From positions 186,390 to 250,389 of the forward strand of contig JADQAV010000007.1 in the NCBI GenBank assembly GCA_019775845.1: DNA of 64,000 bases, given 5' to 3'. The stretch is from Myrmaecium sp. VS I D KN 1. Lineage: Eukaryota; Ascomycota; Dothideomycetes; Valsariales; Valsariaceae. This document shows, one piece after another, positions 12,501 through 24,192 of the stretch. Below the pieces are notes generated by a model. It had not been told where the DNA came from. It saw only the letters and a program-made list of their open reading frames with translations, and ran no database searches. Positions within the stretch are counted from its first letter, which is position 1, and each line of letters starts with the position of its first letter. The position numbers and the translations under genes were made by a program.

Positions 12501-14854
12501 GTGGCCATGACATAACGCGTGAGCTTGATCGCCTTGAACAAAAATTCACCTTTCAGGGATTCTGGAAGCGGTATCGAGGGGGAATCGTCTGTTGAGTGAC
12601 GCAACCTGCTGTAAAGCTCTCGGAATGGGAGGAACGTGGATATGCTATCCAAAACAGATTCTCCATCTGCATGTATACTGGTTCTTGTTACATGGCAATC
12701 AACGCGTATGGCAGCATATGCACCATGTGAAGAAGCTCTTACTGCCTTGACGTTGGTCAAGCCTGGGACTCTGGAGAATTTGTAATCCTTCTCCCTGTTT
12801 TGCTCTTTCTTCGCATTCGCTCGCTGAGCACGCTTCCAGACACTGCCTTCCTTGGTCGTAAGGATAATCGAACCATCTTGATCAACATCCACATCCACAG
12901 CAGACATGTGCATCTTTCTGGCGGACCAGATATGTTTGGGCGCTGACAGAGCATCGCGAATCCTGACAGGGTTTGTCGTAGAAGAGTTCGCTGCCTGAGT
13001 CGACCCATGAACTTTGCCAACAACTACTGTGAACACCTCGCCGCCAGGAGACATCGCACATATCGTATCTCCAGCCGCCGTGATTTTGCTGATCGGAATA
13101 CCGCTGCGATCATATGATGACCTGAAAAAGCTTGTCGAGATGGTAGGATCGAAGATTTCCGGGGAGAAAGCCAGACGCGTGAAGCCGTAGTTGGCGAAAA
13201 CCCAAACTTCGGAAGACGGCCCAAAACGTAATAAGCAGATGGTTGCTTTGTCAATCGCCGCCACTGATCGGATGGTGAATTCCTGAGGAAACATAGAGGT
13301 GCCAATCTTCCTTGGGACTACCTGGGTTTCAAGAGAGCGGGCATCGGACCCCATAATGCCTAGCTGACCCTCATTCTTACCAAATGTCCAGATCTCTTGA
13401 TCAGTGTGGGCGACGGAATGAATTCGAGAAGCTGCGGCGCCTCGAATAACCTCTCTCTTTAAAGGCCCGAAGATCTGTCGCGGGAGGAGCTGTACTGGAT
13501 CTTCGTCTTTCAATACCGTCTGAGGCAAGCTGTACCCAAGCTGGCCGTATCCATTGCTGCCCCAGGAGAAGATCTCGCCCCCGCTAGAAACAGCAAGAGT
13601 GTGGTTTTGGCCCAGAGCGACACAGACTATTTTCTTCTGGGACAACCCACCACCCTCAATGCATGTAAGACTGTAGCGAGTGATTGAGTCGCCTGTCCCA
13701 AGACGGCCGCCCGGTCCATGCCCACACATGTACAGGTTGGCTTCAGGGTCGGTTGTCAAAACGGCGGTGTGGAGCTTCGACATTTGAACGTCTTGGATGA
13801 TCAAACGCTTGTTTCGTATAACAATAGGTAAAGAAGATACGTCTCGAGGCTCCGAAAGCACCTGCTGTATATCATGGCTATGAGGCGAATTGAGAGAATC
13901 CCAAAGGTCGCGTTCTTGCTGAAGATATTCCGTATGGAAGCGTTGCAGAAGATGATCCGGTCTTCGTATTGTGACGCGTTCCGGAAATTGACGATTGTCC
14001 TCATCGCCAAAGCCCAGTACGGCATTGCTGTTACTGCCAAAAGTGAACACTTCGTCCGCATTTAGGTTGATGGCGGGAGCTACTATAAGGCGGCCTCGAC
14101 CTTCCCAATCCTGCTCCTCCACATCATCATGCCTCGAATTCCCCACCTCAGGGATCCAACTGCGACTGGAGGATCCGTATCCAGACAACAAGGATCGGCG
14201 AGGGTAAGCCGGGAAAATACTTATCCGAAAGCCGCTCTCTTCCTCGCCGTTGAGCCGCAGATCGGTTAATCCTTCCTGCCAGTTTCCTCGGTCTGATTTT
14301 ACTGTCATGGCCAACAGGTCGAAAGGTCCATTTCCTTCCCTATCCTTGGTCTTCATCAGCCCGCCCGCGGTTTGAGACCCGCCCGTCTTTCCTCTTTCTA
14401 GGATATCCCTAGTTTCTCGCTCCAGAATCAGTCGCGCAAGAGTGATATTGCCAAAATAGAAGGCACGATGTAGAGCCGTCCAACCATTTTCGAGATCTTG
14501 AATATAAATATCGGTAAACGGATGGTCCAGAAGAGCGACGGCAAAGGCGAATGCGACATCAGAATTGGATGAGCAAGCACGGTGCAAGATGGTCTGGCCT
14601 GTACTATCTTTCGAGTTGAAATCTGCGCGGGTAGGGGCGATAAAAGGCAATCCCTTGGGCTTTCTGGGTTTACTGATTATAGTCGGAGAGGTGCTGAAGG
14701 CTCCAGGACTACCAGGAGTAGTCCTGGCATAATTTCCTGGGCTGTTCACATATCTCTGAGCCCCTGGCCTGGCGTTGTTACTGGCGGCGTCCAACAGCTG
14801 CTGGAAGCTGCTGACATCTTCCTCGAGGTACGCCTTCCACAAATATCTGCTCAT
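9529..14854 (-). CDS. Giant ankyrin-RCC1-BTB protein, IBtk-like
   Basis: Modelled as three exons: 14854-11590, 11538-11421 and 11371-9529 (1741 aa). The 51-bp intron 11539-11589 keeps frame and contains no stop, so it is easily missed; removing it joins GRY to VNVRNVTQLL. The second intron is 11372-11420. Domain order is ankyrin repeats (about 75-150; TILHRACSS, GWTALHRAFYFGN), RCC1-type propeller repeats (about 255-560; FSWGSNGYGQLGY), two BTB/POZ regions (about 815-925 and 985-1090) and a long basic, low-complexity C terminus rich in KGGK and RG. This order matches animal IBtk, and BTB proteins commonly act as Cul3 ubiquitin-ligase adaptors. The start is uncertain. The frame opens upstream to 14902, which is a GTG, and the first in-frame ATG is at 14854 (MSRYLWKAYLEEDV). 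A short upstream exon is possible. Confidence 0.85.
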
Positions 14855-17015
14855 GTGCGGGTAGTTTGGACGAAAATCCTCCTGCCGCTTCGGCAAAGGC
14901 ACCTCGCTGTGACCACAGGGATCACGGCGTGTTTAAAGGCGCTCGAGGCGAAGCTTTCGGAAGACTTCGAAGTGGGTGGAGGGTTCGCTGGGCACGAGGG
15001 AGGTCGCCCTGCGACAAGGAGTGGCGAGTGCGGTCGTGAACAGGGAGAAACCTCAGAGTATCCGGTATAGAACTATGTCAACAACAGTAAAACCAATGTA
15101 ACACGGAGGCGTTGGATGCACTGGAAAATCCAAGGTAATCCAAGCAGAGGTGGTAGTGGATCGATACAGGTTGCTATAATACAGGAAGGGCGATGCGCCG
15201 AGATACAAGACGCAGCGGTTGCGGATTCGCGTGCGGTGGCGGTTGTCGATAAGCGGACAGACGGATCGATGACGATATGCGCAGCTGAACAGGCGGCGGG
15301 CAGTCGCTGGGAGGACAAAACGGTCGACAGGAGGATGAAGACAGTGAAGGTGATCAGGATGGTCGTCTGAAGAGAGTCGCGAAGGGAGCTTCGAGGTAAG
15401 CAATGCGGACTACTTGAAGACGGCAGGTCGGCTTGACTACCGAGATCGTCTATGACAAAGGTGTTCGTACTCCATGCTGCCCCGCCCAATCATGAGGCCG
15501 CGCTGGAACACACCCGCTTTTCACTGGAAAGTATTGTACTTCTATCCAGTCCACTCACCACCTTTAAGCCATAGGCACATGGAGGAGGACTGAGTAGTCC
15601 GGGCCATTCCGTATTCCATCTGTTGTAGACCGGACGCGAAGTAAAGTGACGGCATGTGGTGCAGTGTGTATAGCGAGGTACCGCATGCACATCTACCGAC
15701 AAGTAATCGAGCGGATAATAAGCTGTTCCCATCCCCGCAAGGCCCACAACCGCCTAGGACAGGAGACCAAGTAGCGGAGGCGGGCCTGGAGTGCCTGAGT
15801 GTAACTGTTTTGTCTACCAGTACAGAAGAAGATTCATCCGAATCCCTGTCAGGTATATTTATATCTGCAGTTCGGATTAGGTCAAACGACAACCACCAGG
15901 AATAACTTCCGTCAAATCAAGCCGAAAGTTTCGATTAACAGCGCTCGTCTCCTCAAGACCGCCTTAGTAGAACAGAAGATATAAACAGGCGGCGTCGCAG
16001 GGAGGAGCACCGTCACTCAATCTCTTCGTCGAACAAATCTGGAACGAACGAAGTTGCGCAGTCGCAGCTTCGTTTAGGATGTCTCGAGGATGGGACGGAA
16101 GCATCACGATTTCGGCAGCATGATGATGACTCCATCATTTAGGAGTGATTCACGTATTTTCATGGTAGCTAAGGTAGTATTATAGGGACGAACATAGAAA
16201 GCCTGCACGGCCGCGCTTGGGCGGGATGTCGGGCGAGTGTGCCCGCTGCAAGGCTACGGCCCGCCCGGGCATCCCATGTCCCTGGCGAAAATCCGGAACC
16301 CCCTTGCGACGGATAACTATCGATTTTATCGAGCACCGATCAGATCGACCCAACGCTTCTCGCCATCTCGCATGGGTTGTATAGATAGGGCGATAGAATA
16401 CCTACTAATACATACGCCGGAGTGGAGAAAATGGGCTTTGTCGGTCGAAACAACGTCCTGGCCTGACAAGCCGGACACCCGTTTCACCTCCTCTCTGCTC
16501 GGCCCCGAACAGTTTCCGCTCCTGATAACGACAGATCGACCTGGAGAAATACGGGCAAAGGACGCCCGTTCCCCTCTCCTCCTCCCTCTGATCAGAGTGT
16601 ACCGGCGCCACACGGCGGTGTGCATCCCCTTCCGCATCGTTCATCAAATCTGAAAGGGTTGGTTGGGTCATGGTCGGCGCATGGGATGAGGATACATGAT
16701 ATGATGATTAAAAGAATACACTACTACCTGCCGCTGCTTACATGATCTGATATCCAAACCCAAAGGCCTCAGTTACGCCGGCAGCACGCCACATCCCCGT
16801 GGATAACTTAAGACATGACCTGAACTCCAATCCTTTGCGGCGATGATCGAGTAATACACACAGGCGCCACGTCGGCTTCCTGATTACCAAAAGTCTGAGA
16901 TCTGGCCTCGCAAGGCTTGCACCGCCATAAGGATAGACGCAGGCAAGCCACTTGGACCCCTGAGCCGAGAGAATCCCGAGGTTCTGTCACTGCAGGTCCG
17001 AAGAGTCGGAGACTC
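14855..17015. other. 2.2-kb spacer without a recognised gene
   Basis: Upstream region of the BTB gene and downstream region of the Zn2Cys6 gene. Several open frames of about 90-140 codons occur on both strands (for example 15053-15489 minus and 16237-16653 plus). None shows a domain, splice consensus or biased codon use. I see nothing else in it. Confidence 0.5.
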
Positions 17016-19405
17016 CTAATTTCCTTCATGCTTGCCCTGTTGCGTGAGCTCGTCGAGGAACGCGTCGTGGAACTTCGCATCCGAGCGCGCAGAGTCGAAA
17101 TTTCCGGCCAATCCTATGGCGTTGGCAGCTTGAGCTGCTGCAACCGCTGACATGGCGGCTTCAGCCGTCGAAGGGTCCTTTTGTGGGTTGGCATTATCCC
17201 CTGAGTTGGTGGGAGCACCTGCGTCAGCGCCTTCTCGCTCGGTGACCGCTGCAGTGGCCAGGGAATGTAAATCGGCCATGCGTGGATTCTGCTTCAGTAG
17301 ATTACGGATGGCTTCAAACACCCCGACACTCTCGTTTCCTGGTAGCACAACTCGACCCTCTAACACGGCTACGTCTAATTGCCCCATGGTTGCTACCGCC
17401 TCATCGGCCGTCGAAGGGTTCTTCGTGAGCTCCACCAGTGAGGAAGCAGCAAGAGATACGAAGGCATTATTGAGGCAGGAAGAAGGACTGGGCTGGGAGG
17501 CCAACACGCCGACAAGGTCCTTTGCGCGGTTGAGAACTCCTGATGCTACGGCATCAACAGGAAGCTTGGCGAGAAGCAGCTGCGCATACATCAGGGCGAT
17601 GTATGCAGGCGAATCGGTTGAAGGATTTGGGATTGACTCGCGGAATCTTGTCAATTGACCCTCTAGCGCAAGGATAAGTGGATTTTCAAACACGATCCGC
17701 CCTAAAGGGTTAGGGTTCGTGACAGCTGGTATCGTATCCGCGCGCGAAACGGTGACGATTTGGCCAATAGTATCACAAACACCTTACAACGTCAGTGTAA
17801 TGAACAAATGCCGCTGATTGGCGTACTCACGAGCAAGATTCGTCGCAGTCTCTCCGAGCATGCGCATGTCTTGGTCGAGAACCCCGCCGCAATAGCCAGG
17901 CAAGACCAGGTTGCTGTTCGCACTGGACGCATGCAATCGATCGAGAATGAACAGCGACCAAAACACGCAGCGACATAGACCAGCAAAGTTTGAATCAGTC
18001 TCCACGCGTTCCTTCATCTTCTGTTGGTCATTTAGTCCAAGCTGGAGGGAAATAGCATAGCCATCTGACAATAACCCGGTCATGGAGAGGCCAAACTGCC
18101 TTTGGACATCGACGTTGATATAGCCGGCTGCGACTGCCATAAGACAGTATGACTGGAGGCGCACCAGATCGCTGAGCTCCGAAGGATGGTCTTTACCGTC
18201 CCATTTCGCATCTTCCATGAGCTGCGACCATACCCGGCATTGACTCGGTTCTACCGTCGAGGTCATCGACATCACCGCGCACTCCAGAGATTTGGCCAAA
18301 GCCGCCACTAGTTTAGGCGTGCATGTTGCAGAAACATGCGACATAAAATCCTGATCGACCCAAAGGATTGGTAGGACAGGATGTATGTGTCTCATATACC
18401 TTGAACATCGTCAGTTAAAGCTATAGGTACAGGCAATCGAATGTCTCCTTACTGCCTTATGTGAGCCTCCTCGAACTCACGAACCGCACTCAAAGCCGCT
18501 TGAAGCTGCTGATAAAGTGACGATTGCCCGTCCCCATTGGCGAGAGTAGAGCCTATATGCTGGGTTACTAAAGCGAAATCTCCCGATTGGCCTTCGTACG
18601 TACGGGGGAATGATTGTCTGGAAACGCCAGGCGGTTGGAACGGACGCTGACTAGGGCTTTCACCATACTGGAAATCATCCGTTTGTGAAAAGGTCCTTTT
18701 GCGCGAGAGGCCTCTATCAGCCTCAGTGAAAGGGTGCGGTCCCGCATTCCCACTGTAATCATCAACGTAGGAATAATCGGAGCCGACAGGGTCATGTCGC
18801 ATGTGTCCCTCGAGGCTGCTTACTCTATCTGCAAGCTCTTTTATGTAACCTTTACTGGGACCGCGTTTCATGGGTTGTCGTGAAAAGCGACATTCGGCGC
18901 CAGTACGGCGACAACTGGAACAAGCCTGTGGCCCATTTTCACCAGTGGAATCGCATTTGATCTAGCAAAGTTAGTATACGGGTGGCTGAACGCATAGTCA
19001 CCCGAAATGCAAATGGAATGAAATTACCTTTTTGCGCCGACACTCATCGCATGCTCTGGAGACCTTTGAGCGAGGCTTCTTTGAGCCATCCATGTCTAGA
19101 GGCGAATAGGCCTCTGCAGGATGCGGAACACTCATGGCTGTTTGGGCCATACTCTGAGCTGCAGAGTAGCTCTGTCGCGGAGTTTGGAAAGGTTGCACTT
19201 GGTTCTCAGGTGACGGCCCACTGGGCATAAGTGCGGCCGCATTCCGTAGCTGCTCTTGCTGCTCCGCCGAGAGTTGCTGCAAGGAAGGGTCGGTAGGCGG
19301 AACTTGTTGCTGCTGATGATCTCCATTGGGGATGTAATATCCTGAATTTGTGGAGCCCATCTGAGCAGCGTCAGGATCTGGGTATGCATTGCCCGTTGAA
19401 GCCAT
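17016..19405 (-). CDS. Zn2Cys6 transcription factor, Rgt1-like
   Basis: Four exons: 19405-19028, 18961-18453, 18399-17831 and 17782-17016 (740 aa). Intron 1 splits the zinc cluster. Joined, it reads CDECRRKK-IKCDSTGENGPQ then CSSCRRTGAEC, a C-x2-C-x6-C-x10-C-x2-C-x6-C binuclear cluster at about residues 119-154. It is followed by QPMKRGPSKGYIKEL and a short leucine-patterned linker (ELADRVSSLEGHM), as in the Rgt1 class of sugar-responsive repressors. The middle homology region typical of fungal regulators begins near YMRHIHPVLPILW and includes RCVFWSLFILDRLHA. The N terminus is Gln/Pro-rich. The protein is nuclear and binds CGG-containing sites by family knowledge. The Rgt1 assignment rests only on the cluster and the RGPSKGY segment and is tentative; the factor class itself is certain. 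Confidence 0.88.
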
Positions 19406-22400
19406 GCTTCATGTGTGAAGTGACCAAGACTGAGAAATGGAAAGGCTCAGAATTGAGGCCACGAGGAAAGCGCGTTGCTGACACGACAAAGAAATGAAAA
19501 AGGTAAAATTGACGGAATGCAGGTTGCAGCAATTGAAGTATTATAAGCAGTGGCGCGACGATGAACACGTGAACTGCGCGTCGCAACAGTCACAAAATTA
19601 TGCTGAAATCGCCCAAGTCGACAAAAGCTGTACGTGAGATTGAGAAGAGAGCGTGCCTTGGTGATGGCGAGGATAGTAATCGTGGTGAAGCCGCAGTAGA
19701 AGATGAAGGGGAGGCTTTGACGGCAAAGGTTGTAGCAGGCGCGAGATTTTGACAGTGGGCGACTTGCGCCTTACGTTATTTGCGCTAGCGTGTTTGGACG
19801 CCTGTAAATGGCACAAGGAAAGCAGGCCGTCCATTTCAGCGACTACAGACTCGAAAACCATTCCGAAATAACGCTTCATGAAGATTGATGAGCTTGGAGG
19901 CATCTATCTACTAATCTCGTCAAGGCTGAGGTTGAGGATGCGTCGGCATCGGGTGCAGGTTTCTCCTTCGGTCCATCCTCAACGGCGTGAAGGTTTTTCC
20001 ATCGACGGGCGGCGCGCGGGATGGAACCTCCATCCAGCTGGCTGCCCGGAAGCCCAGATCCCCAGCGTGGTCCTGCAGACCGCCTCGAATAAGTACACTA
20101 TGGCATGCCCTCCTGTTCTTGCTTCAAGTTCGCATTGCCGTACTCAACTCATCGAGAGAGGCTGCTATCCCAAATCCTCCTGCAATATCATAGTTGTACC
20201 CTGCTTTTATGGTCTCTGCGCGCGAACATCCAATGCGAAGTTCTTCACACGAACGTTCAAGGTGCGTCATTCAGCACACCGCTACGTAGACAACGATTAG
20301 AAAGCATTGTGCAAACGTACTCGATCTCTTTTCATGTGTGCATTCGGGGCTTGGCTCGGTCTATACGAAGCAGTGTTTGTTGGCCGAGGCCGATTTCGCT
20401 ATACACGTCTTCGATGTCAAGACCATCATATCCGCTTTTCAAATATGTCTGCTCCGCAATAAGGATCAGACATAGACCGCAATCTCAGGAAGCACGAGCA
20501 ACACCTTAGCAGCAAGACAGCAAGACAGGCACCTGTTGCGCTTGAGCGCAACCTGTGGTTGAAGGGCTTGGAACTCGAATATGCCACAGTACAGCGAAGA
20601 CGCCCACTTCACAAAAGCGTGCCATTGCTCCATCGCAAGGGGCCTGAGGCAGGCGACGATACGGTAGAGGCGAGGCATCATAATTACATCTCAAACCTCG
20701 CGCCTTTCGCTGCCGCACGCCACTCAAGGCTCGTCTCTAGATCGCTGGTTCCACAGCAATCCAACAGCGACTGACTTCTTCGCAAAACAGCAGTCGATCC
20801 CGTAAAGCAAATCGGAGAAGCCCGAACCCTGGATCGGCGACATAGGCCGTTCCGGTCTGCTCAGGAGTACTCCATAGGCAATCATCACCCTTGAGAGTAT
20901 TCATGGAGAAATTCCCTACCGAGCTGTGGTATCCCTAGGCGAATCCCGTCTGGGCGGTAAGAAAGGCTGAGCAGCTTACAAAAGCGTGACGGCCCTCGAG
21001 AAGACCTTCGATACGCCCTACCAGCAGCGCGCAACCAGGTATGTTAAAACAAAGGTTGTGCCTGGGTTGTTTCCTGTTTGCGAGGAAATGCAAACGTTAC
21101 TGAACCCTTCCAAGGAAATACGGGCAAGGCTAATCATCAGTTCACACTGCAATTGAGGTAGAGGCTGGCTGGGAGAAACGGCAACGGAACAACACTAACA
21201 AAACCCAACAACTCTCCGTTGTCAGGGGTGACACAGGATCAAGAAATGTACGAAATCGCGGTAACCGACAACACGACGACCGGCGATCAGCGATTGTGTA
21301 TGTATAATAAGCAGATACGGTACACACGCGGCGTAAGTTACGGCTAGTGGGCGAGTGCCGGACCAGGATCACCAACGAGGCGCGGGCGAGGGGGCCGTCG
21401 TGTGCGCGGGGCTGAAAGGGTTCACGTCTGTAACTCGGAGAAAGCTGACGATGATGGTGGCGCTTTCGGGAGTGCAGGCAATCAGCATTCCCGAGTTAAT
21501 ACTACCTAGTAGAGAGGAAACAGGGAGTGTGGGTGGCTGCGGGAAACCGGCCGGGTGTTTTTGATCGTTCGTCATGGTGTGCCGTCGTCAGTTACCTGGG
21601 TTGCTGGGCTACCTCCTACATAACGTCGTCAAGTTGCAGCCGTCGTGGCGGCGCGGTCATCGAAGGTAGCGGTGGATGGATGGGTGCAGCAGTGGATGGA
21701 TGGACGGGTGGATGGAAGGAGAAGACGCAGTGCGGTAACGTAAGGTCTGCATGCGTGGGGGGACAGTTGCAGGTGCGTGCGCGTGTACGAGTTGTGCGTG
21801 TGGGCGTGTGGGCGTGTGTGCCTTTCCAAGGTTCCCCCCAGTGCCCCCTCGAGTCCTCACTCCTCACTCCTCCTTTGCTCCTTTGCCGCGGCGGATGCTC
21901 GAGAAGGCGATCGCCAATGATCGCGCAACAAGGGGAAGATGGATCCGAGAGCGACGCTATCCCCATCAGGGCCTGTGCCGCTAGTGCTGCTCCACCCGCA
22001 CACCCTCGTCCTCTCTCCATCACCACCTCTATTTTACCCTCCTCAACCCCATCCCCCAGCCCAGCATCGACCTGCCATCTCCGCTGTTTTGGCAAACCTT
22101 TCAGGCTTCAGACGTCAACCGCGACGGCCAGTGCCATTTCGGCATCTGTGCCCCTTATAGTTCTCCTCAACTCTCCCATCTCCACTCCATCCTTTCCTTC
22201 ACCTTCCTCTTGCGGCGTTACCTACCTGGCGTCCCCAGACCGTTCTTCGGCGTTCAGCTTCATAGATACCTTCGCAGCGAGTCTTTCCGGCGGCTTTTGT
22301 TTTCTCATCTTGCGATATCAACTTTCCTTTTCTTTCCGAGCTGGTCCACTCAGATCGCCTCTGCAGCAGGCTGATTCATCACTACTGCTATTATCCCTCT

Positions 22401-22449
22401 CGGGCGCTCGGCACTCCACTCAACCTTTTACGGCCGCACAGCAGCAGAC
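19406..22449. other. 3-kb divergent regulatory region between two transcription factor genes
   Basis: Upstream of both the Zn2Cys6 and the copper-fist gene, and the largest gene-free stretch of the window. It holds TGGA-type repeats at about 21668-21720, GTGTGCG-type repeats at about 21775-21825 and a TTTGCTC word at 21874-21880. The open frame covering 21527-22612 is not a gene: it has poor composition and overlaps the leader and first exon of the copper-fist gene in another frame. The length suggests long leaders or distal control elements. Confidence 0.5.
21668..21720. repeat. TGGA tetranucleotide-type repeat
   Basis: Imperfect repeat of GGATGGAT units, interrupted once. It lies about 750 bp upstream of the copper-fist start codon. 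Confidence 0.8.
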
Positions 22450-24192
22450 ATGCCGAAAATCGAAGGAGAGAAGTGGGCATGCGCATCCTGCATCAAAGGC
22501 CATCGTGTCAGCGGCTGCACGCATACCGGTATATCTCCTCCGACCAAGCGCATCTGTTCTGCTATGCTTTCGCTCTCCGTTGAAGTCAGTGGCTAAACCT
22601 CTTCCCTTCTAGATCGAGAATTGCATCACATCAACCCGAAGGGACGCCCCGTCAAACAATGCGAGCACTGTCGAGGAGCGCGCAAATCAAAGTCGCACCA
22701 TGCGAAGTGTGACTGTGGAGACAAGAAAGACAAGGACAAGCAGAAGGCCAAGGCCGAGACCAAGAGCCAAATTGTCGACGACATCACGGTTGAAGCCGTT
22801 TCGAACTACGTGCTAGCCGCTATTGATGAGCGCGGATGTCGTTGCCATGACGGCGCCAAGTGCGTATGTGGCATCAAGAAGGAGCCGCTCGACGCAAAGC
22901 TGGACATTACTGCTAAACCCGTACCGCATCTGACGAAGAACAAGCCTCGGTTGACTTCCACGCATTCGGAAAGCACCCTTCTGACGTTTCAGAATGGGCA
23001 TCACAAACCATGCCATCGCCTGAACAACGCGGCGCATAATTCAGGGATGCCATATAAGATCCCGAGGCCGCATACACTTCACGGGCCTTTGTCAAGCAGT
23101 CATCCGTCCTACGAGGGTTCAGAAAGCGTGTATAGTAGCTCCCACAGCAACGCTCAGCGGTCTTTGGACAGCTTAGCACTGGCCGATAATTCTTTCTACG
23201 ACCTTTTCGGTTCTGCATCCCAACGCTCCGCCGATAGCCTTCCGTTGACTCCGATCACTGGCGATCTCGACCTTAATGGGAAATTCGATGCTCAAAGTTT
23301 AGTGTTTCCGGCTTCTCAGGATACTCCGCTCATGGGGTCCGACAGTGGTTCGCCGAGGGAAAGCCTTCCTCTGGATGGATTTGCGGCACAGCAGTGGACC
23401 GGTTGGTTGAACACAACCACATCTAGCAGCCTGCCAGCCCATAGTCAGTTCGGCTTGGACCACTTATCTACTTCTCCTGCCACGGAATTCCTGGGCAACG
23501 GTACTGATCTTGGCCAAGACCTTGACTGGGCCATTCCTTCAGCCGGTCTCGATCCCTCCTGGTCAGCAGGTGACCTCCCTCTTGACCCCGGCAAGCTGGA
23601 GAATGCATTGACACAACCGCTGTCTCATAGCGGGGAGTCCAACCACCAGAGCATGCCAGGCCTTACAAATTCGTCCTCCGGTACGCAGTCAGAAATTGGG
23701 GAGCCTGCAGTTTTGGGAGACTTTGACCTGAGGAACCCTACATGTGCCGGGAATGATAAATTCACCTGGGACGAAACGATTGCCTTCCGGGATACGCCTT
23801 CATATTATCTCAATTCCTCTTCGTACCAGGCAGGATTCCCATCGGCGCCAACGTCAGTGCCTTCAACGTCGAACACTCAATCTTTAGTCCCGGAAGCAAC
23901 AGCTCAGGTCGTTCAGAACACCACTATGCCCACGGAGCCCAGCATACCTTTCAGCAGTGCTCCAACGGAGAATCTGCCATCCAAAATGACGCTGCCAGCA
24001 AACTACGTCCCGACCACGCAGCCCGATATGCTGGCTAATTTCAGACCTTCAGACTATCCGTTGTTGCAGACTGTCTCGCGACCGACCCACATGGCAAGCG
24101 GCATTGACGAGAGCATCTGGCTTCCGCTTGATCTCGCCGATTCCAGTTTCGATGTGCCATCTTTCGGTTCCGTACCTTCTGGTTTACCGTAA
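22450..24192 (+). CDS. Copper-fist transcription factor (Mac1/GRISEA/AceA class)
   Basis: Two exons, 22450-22528 and 22613-24192 (552 aa). The intron lies inside the copper fist. Joined, the first ~65 residues form a complete fist: MPKIEGEKWACASCIKGH, then C-x2-C spaced cysteines and histidines, the minor-groove KGRPVKQCEHC element and KSHHAKCDCG. A basic Lys/Asp-rich segment follows. At about residue 115 is a single cysteine cluster, GCRCHDGAKCVCG (C-x-C-x5-C-x-C), the type used to sense Cu(I). The rest is Ser/Pro-rich and acidic, as expected of an activation domain. Such proteins control copper uptake (Mac1, GRISEA) or detoxification (AceA, Ace1). One C-terminal cysteine cluster favours the uptake-regulator branch, but I cannot settle this. 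The ATG at 22450 is the natural start because the fist begins at residue 1. Confidence 0.93.

Noticed and set aside
14855-14902. Extended start of the BTB protein at 14902
   Set aside because: The codon at 14902 is GTG, not ATG. The first in-frame ATG is 14854, so the longer form was not adopted.
15053-16653. Several open frames of about 90-140 codons on both strands
   Set aside because: They have no domains, splice sites or codon bias and sit in a promoter-like spacer.
21527-22612. Open frame of 361 codons on the plus strand before the copper-fist gene
   Set aside because: It overlaps the first exon and intron of the copper-fist gene in another frame, is Ser/Pro/Cys-rich without a domain, and lies in probable leader DNA.
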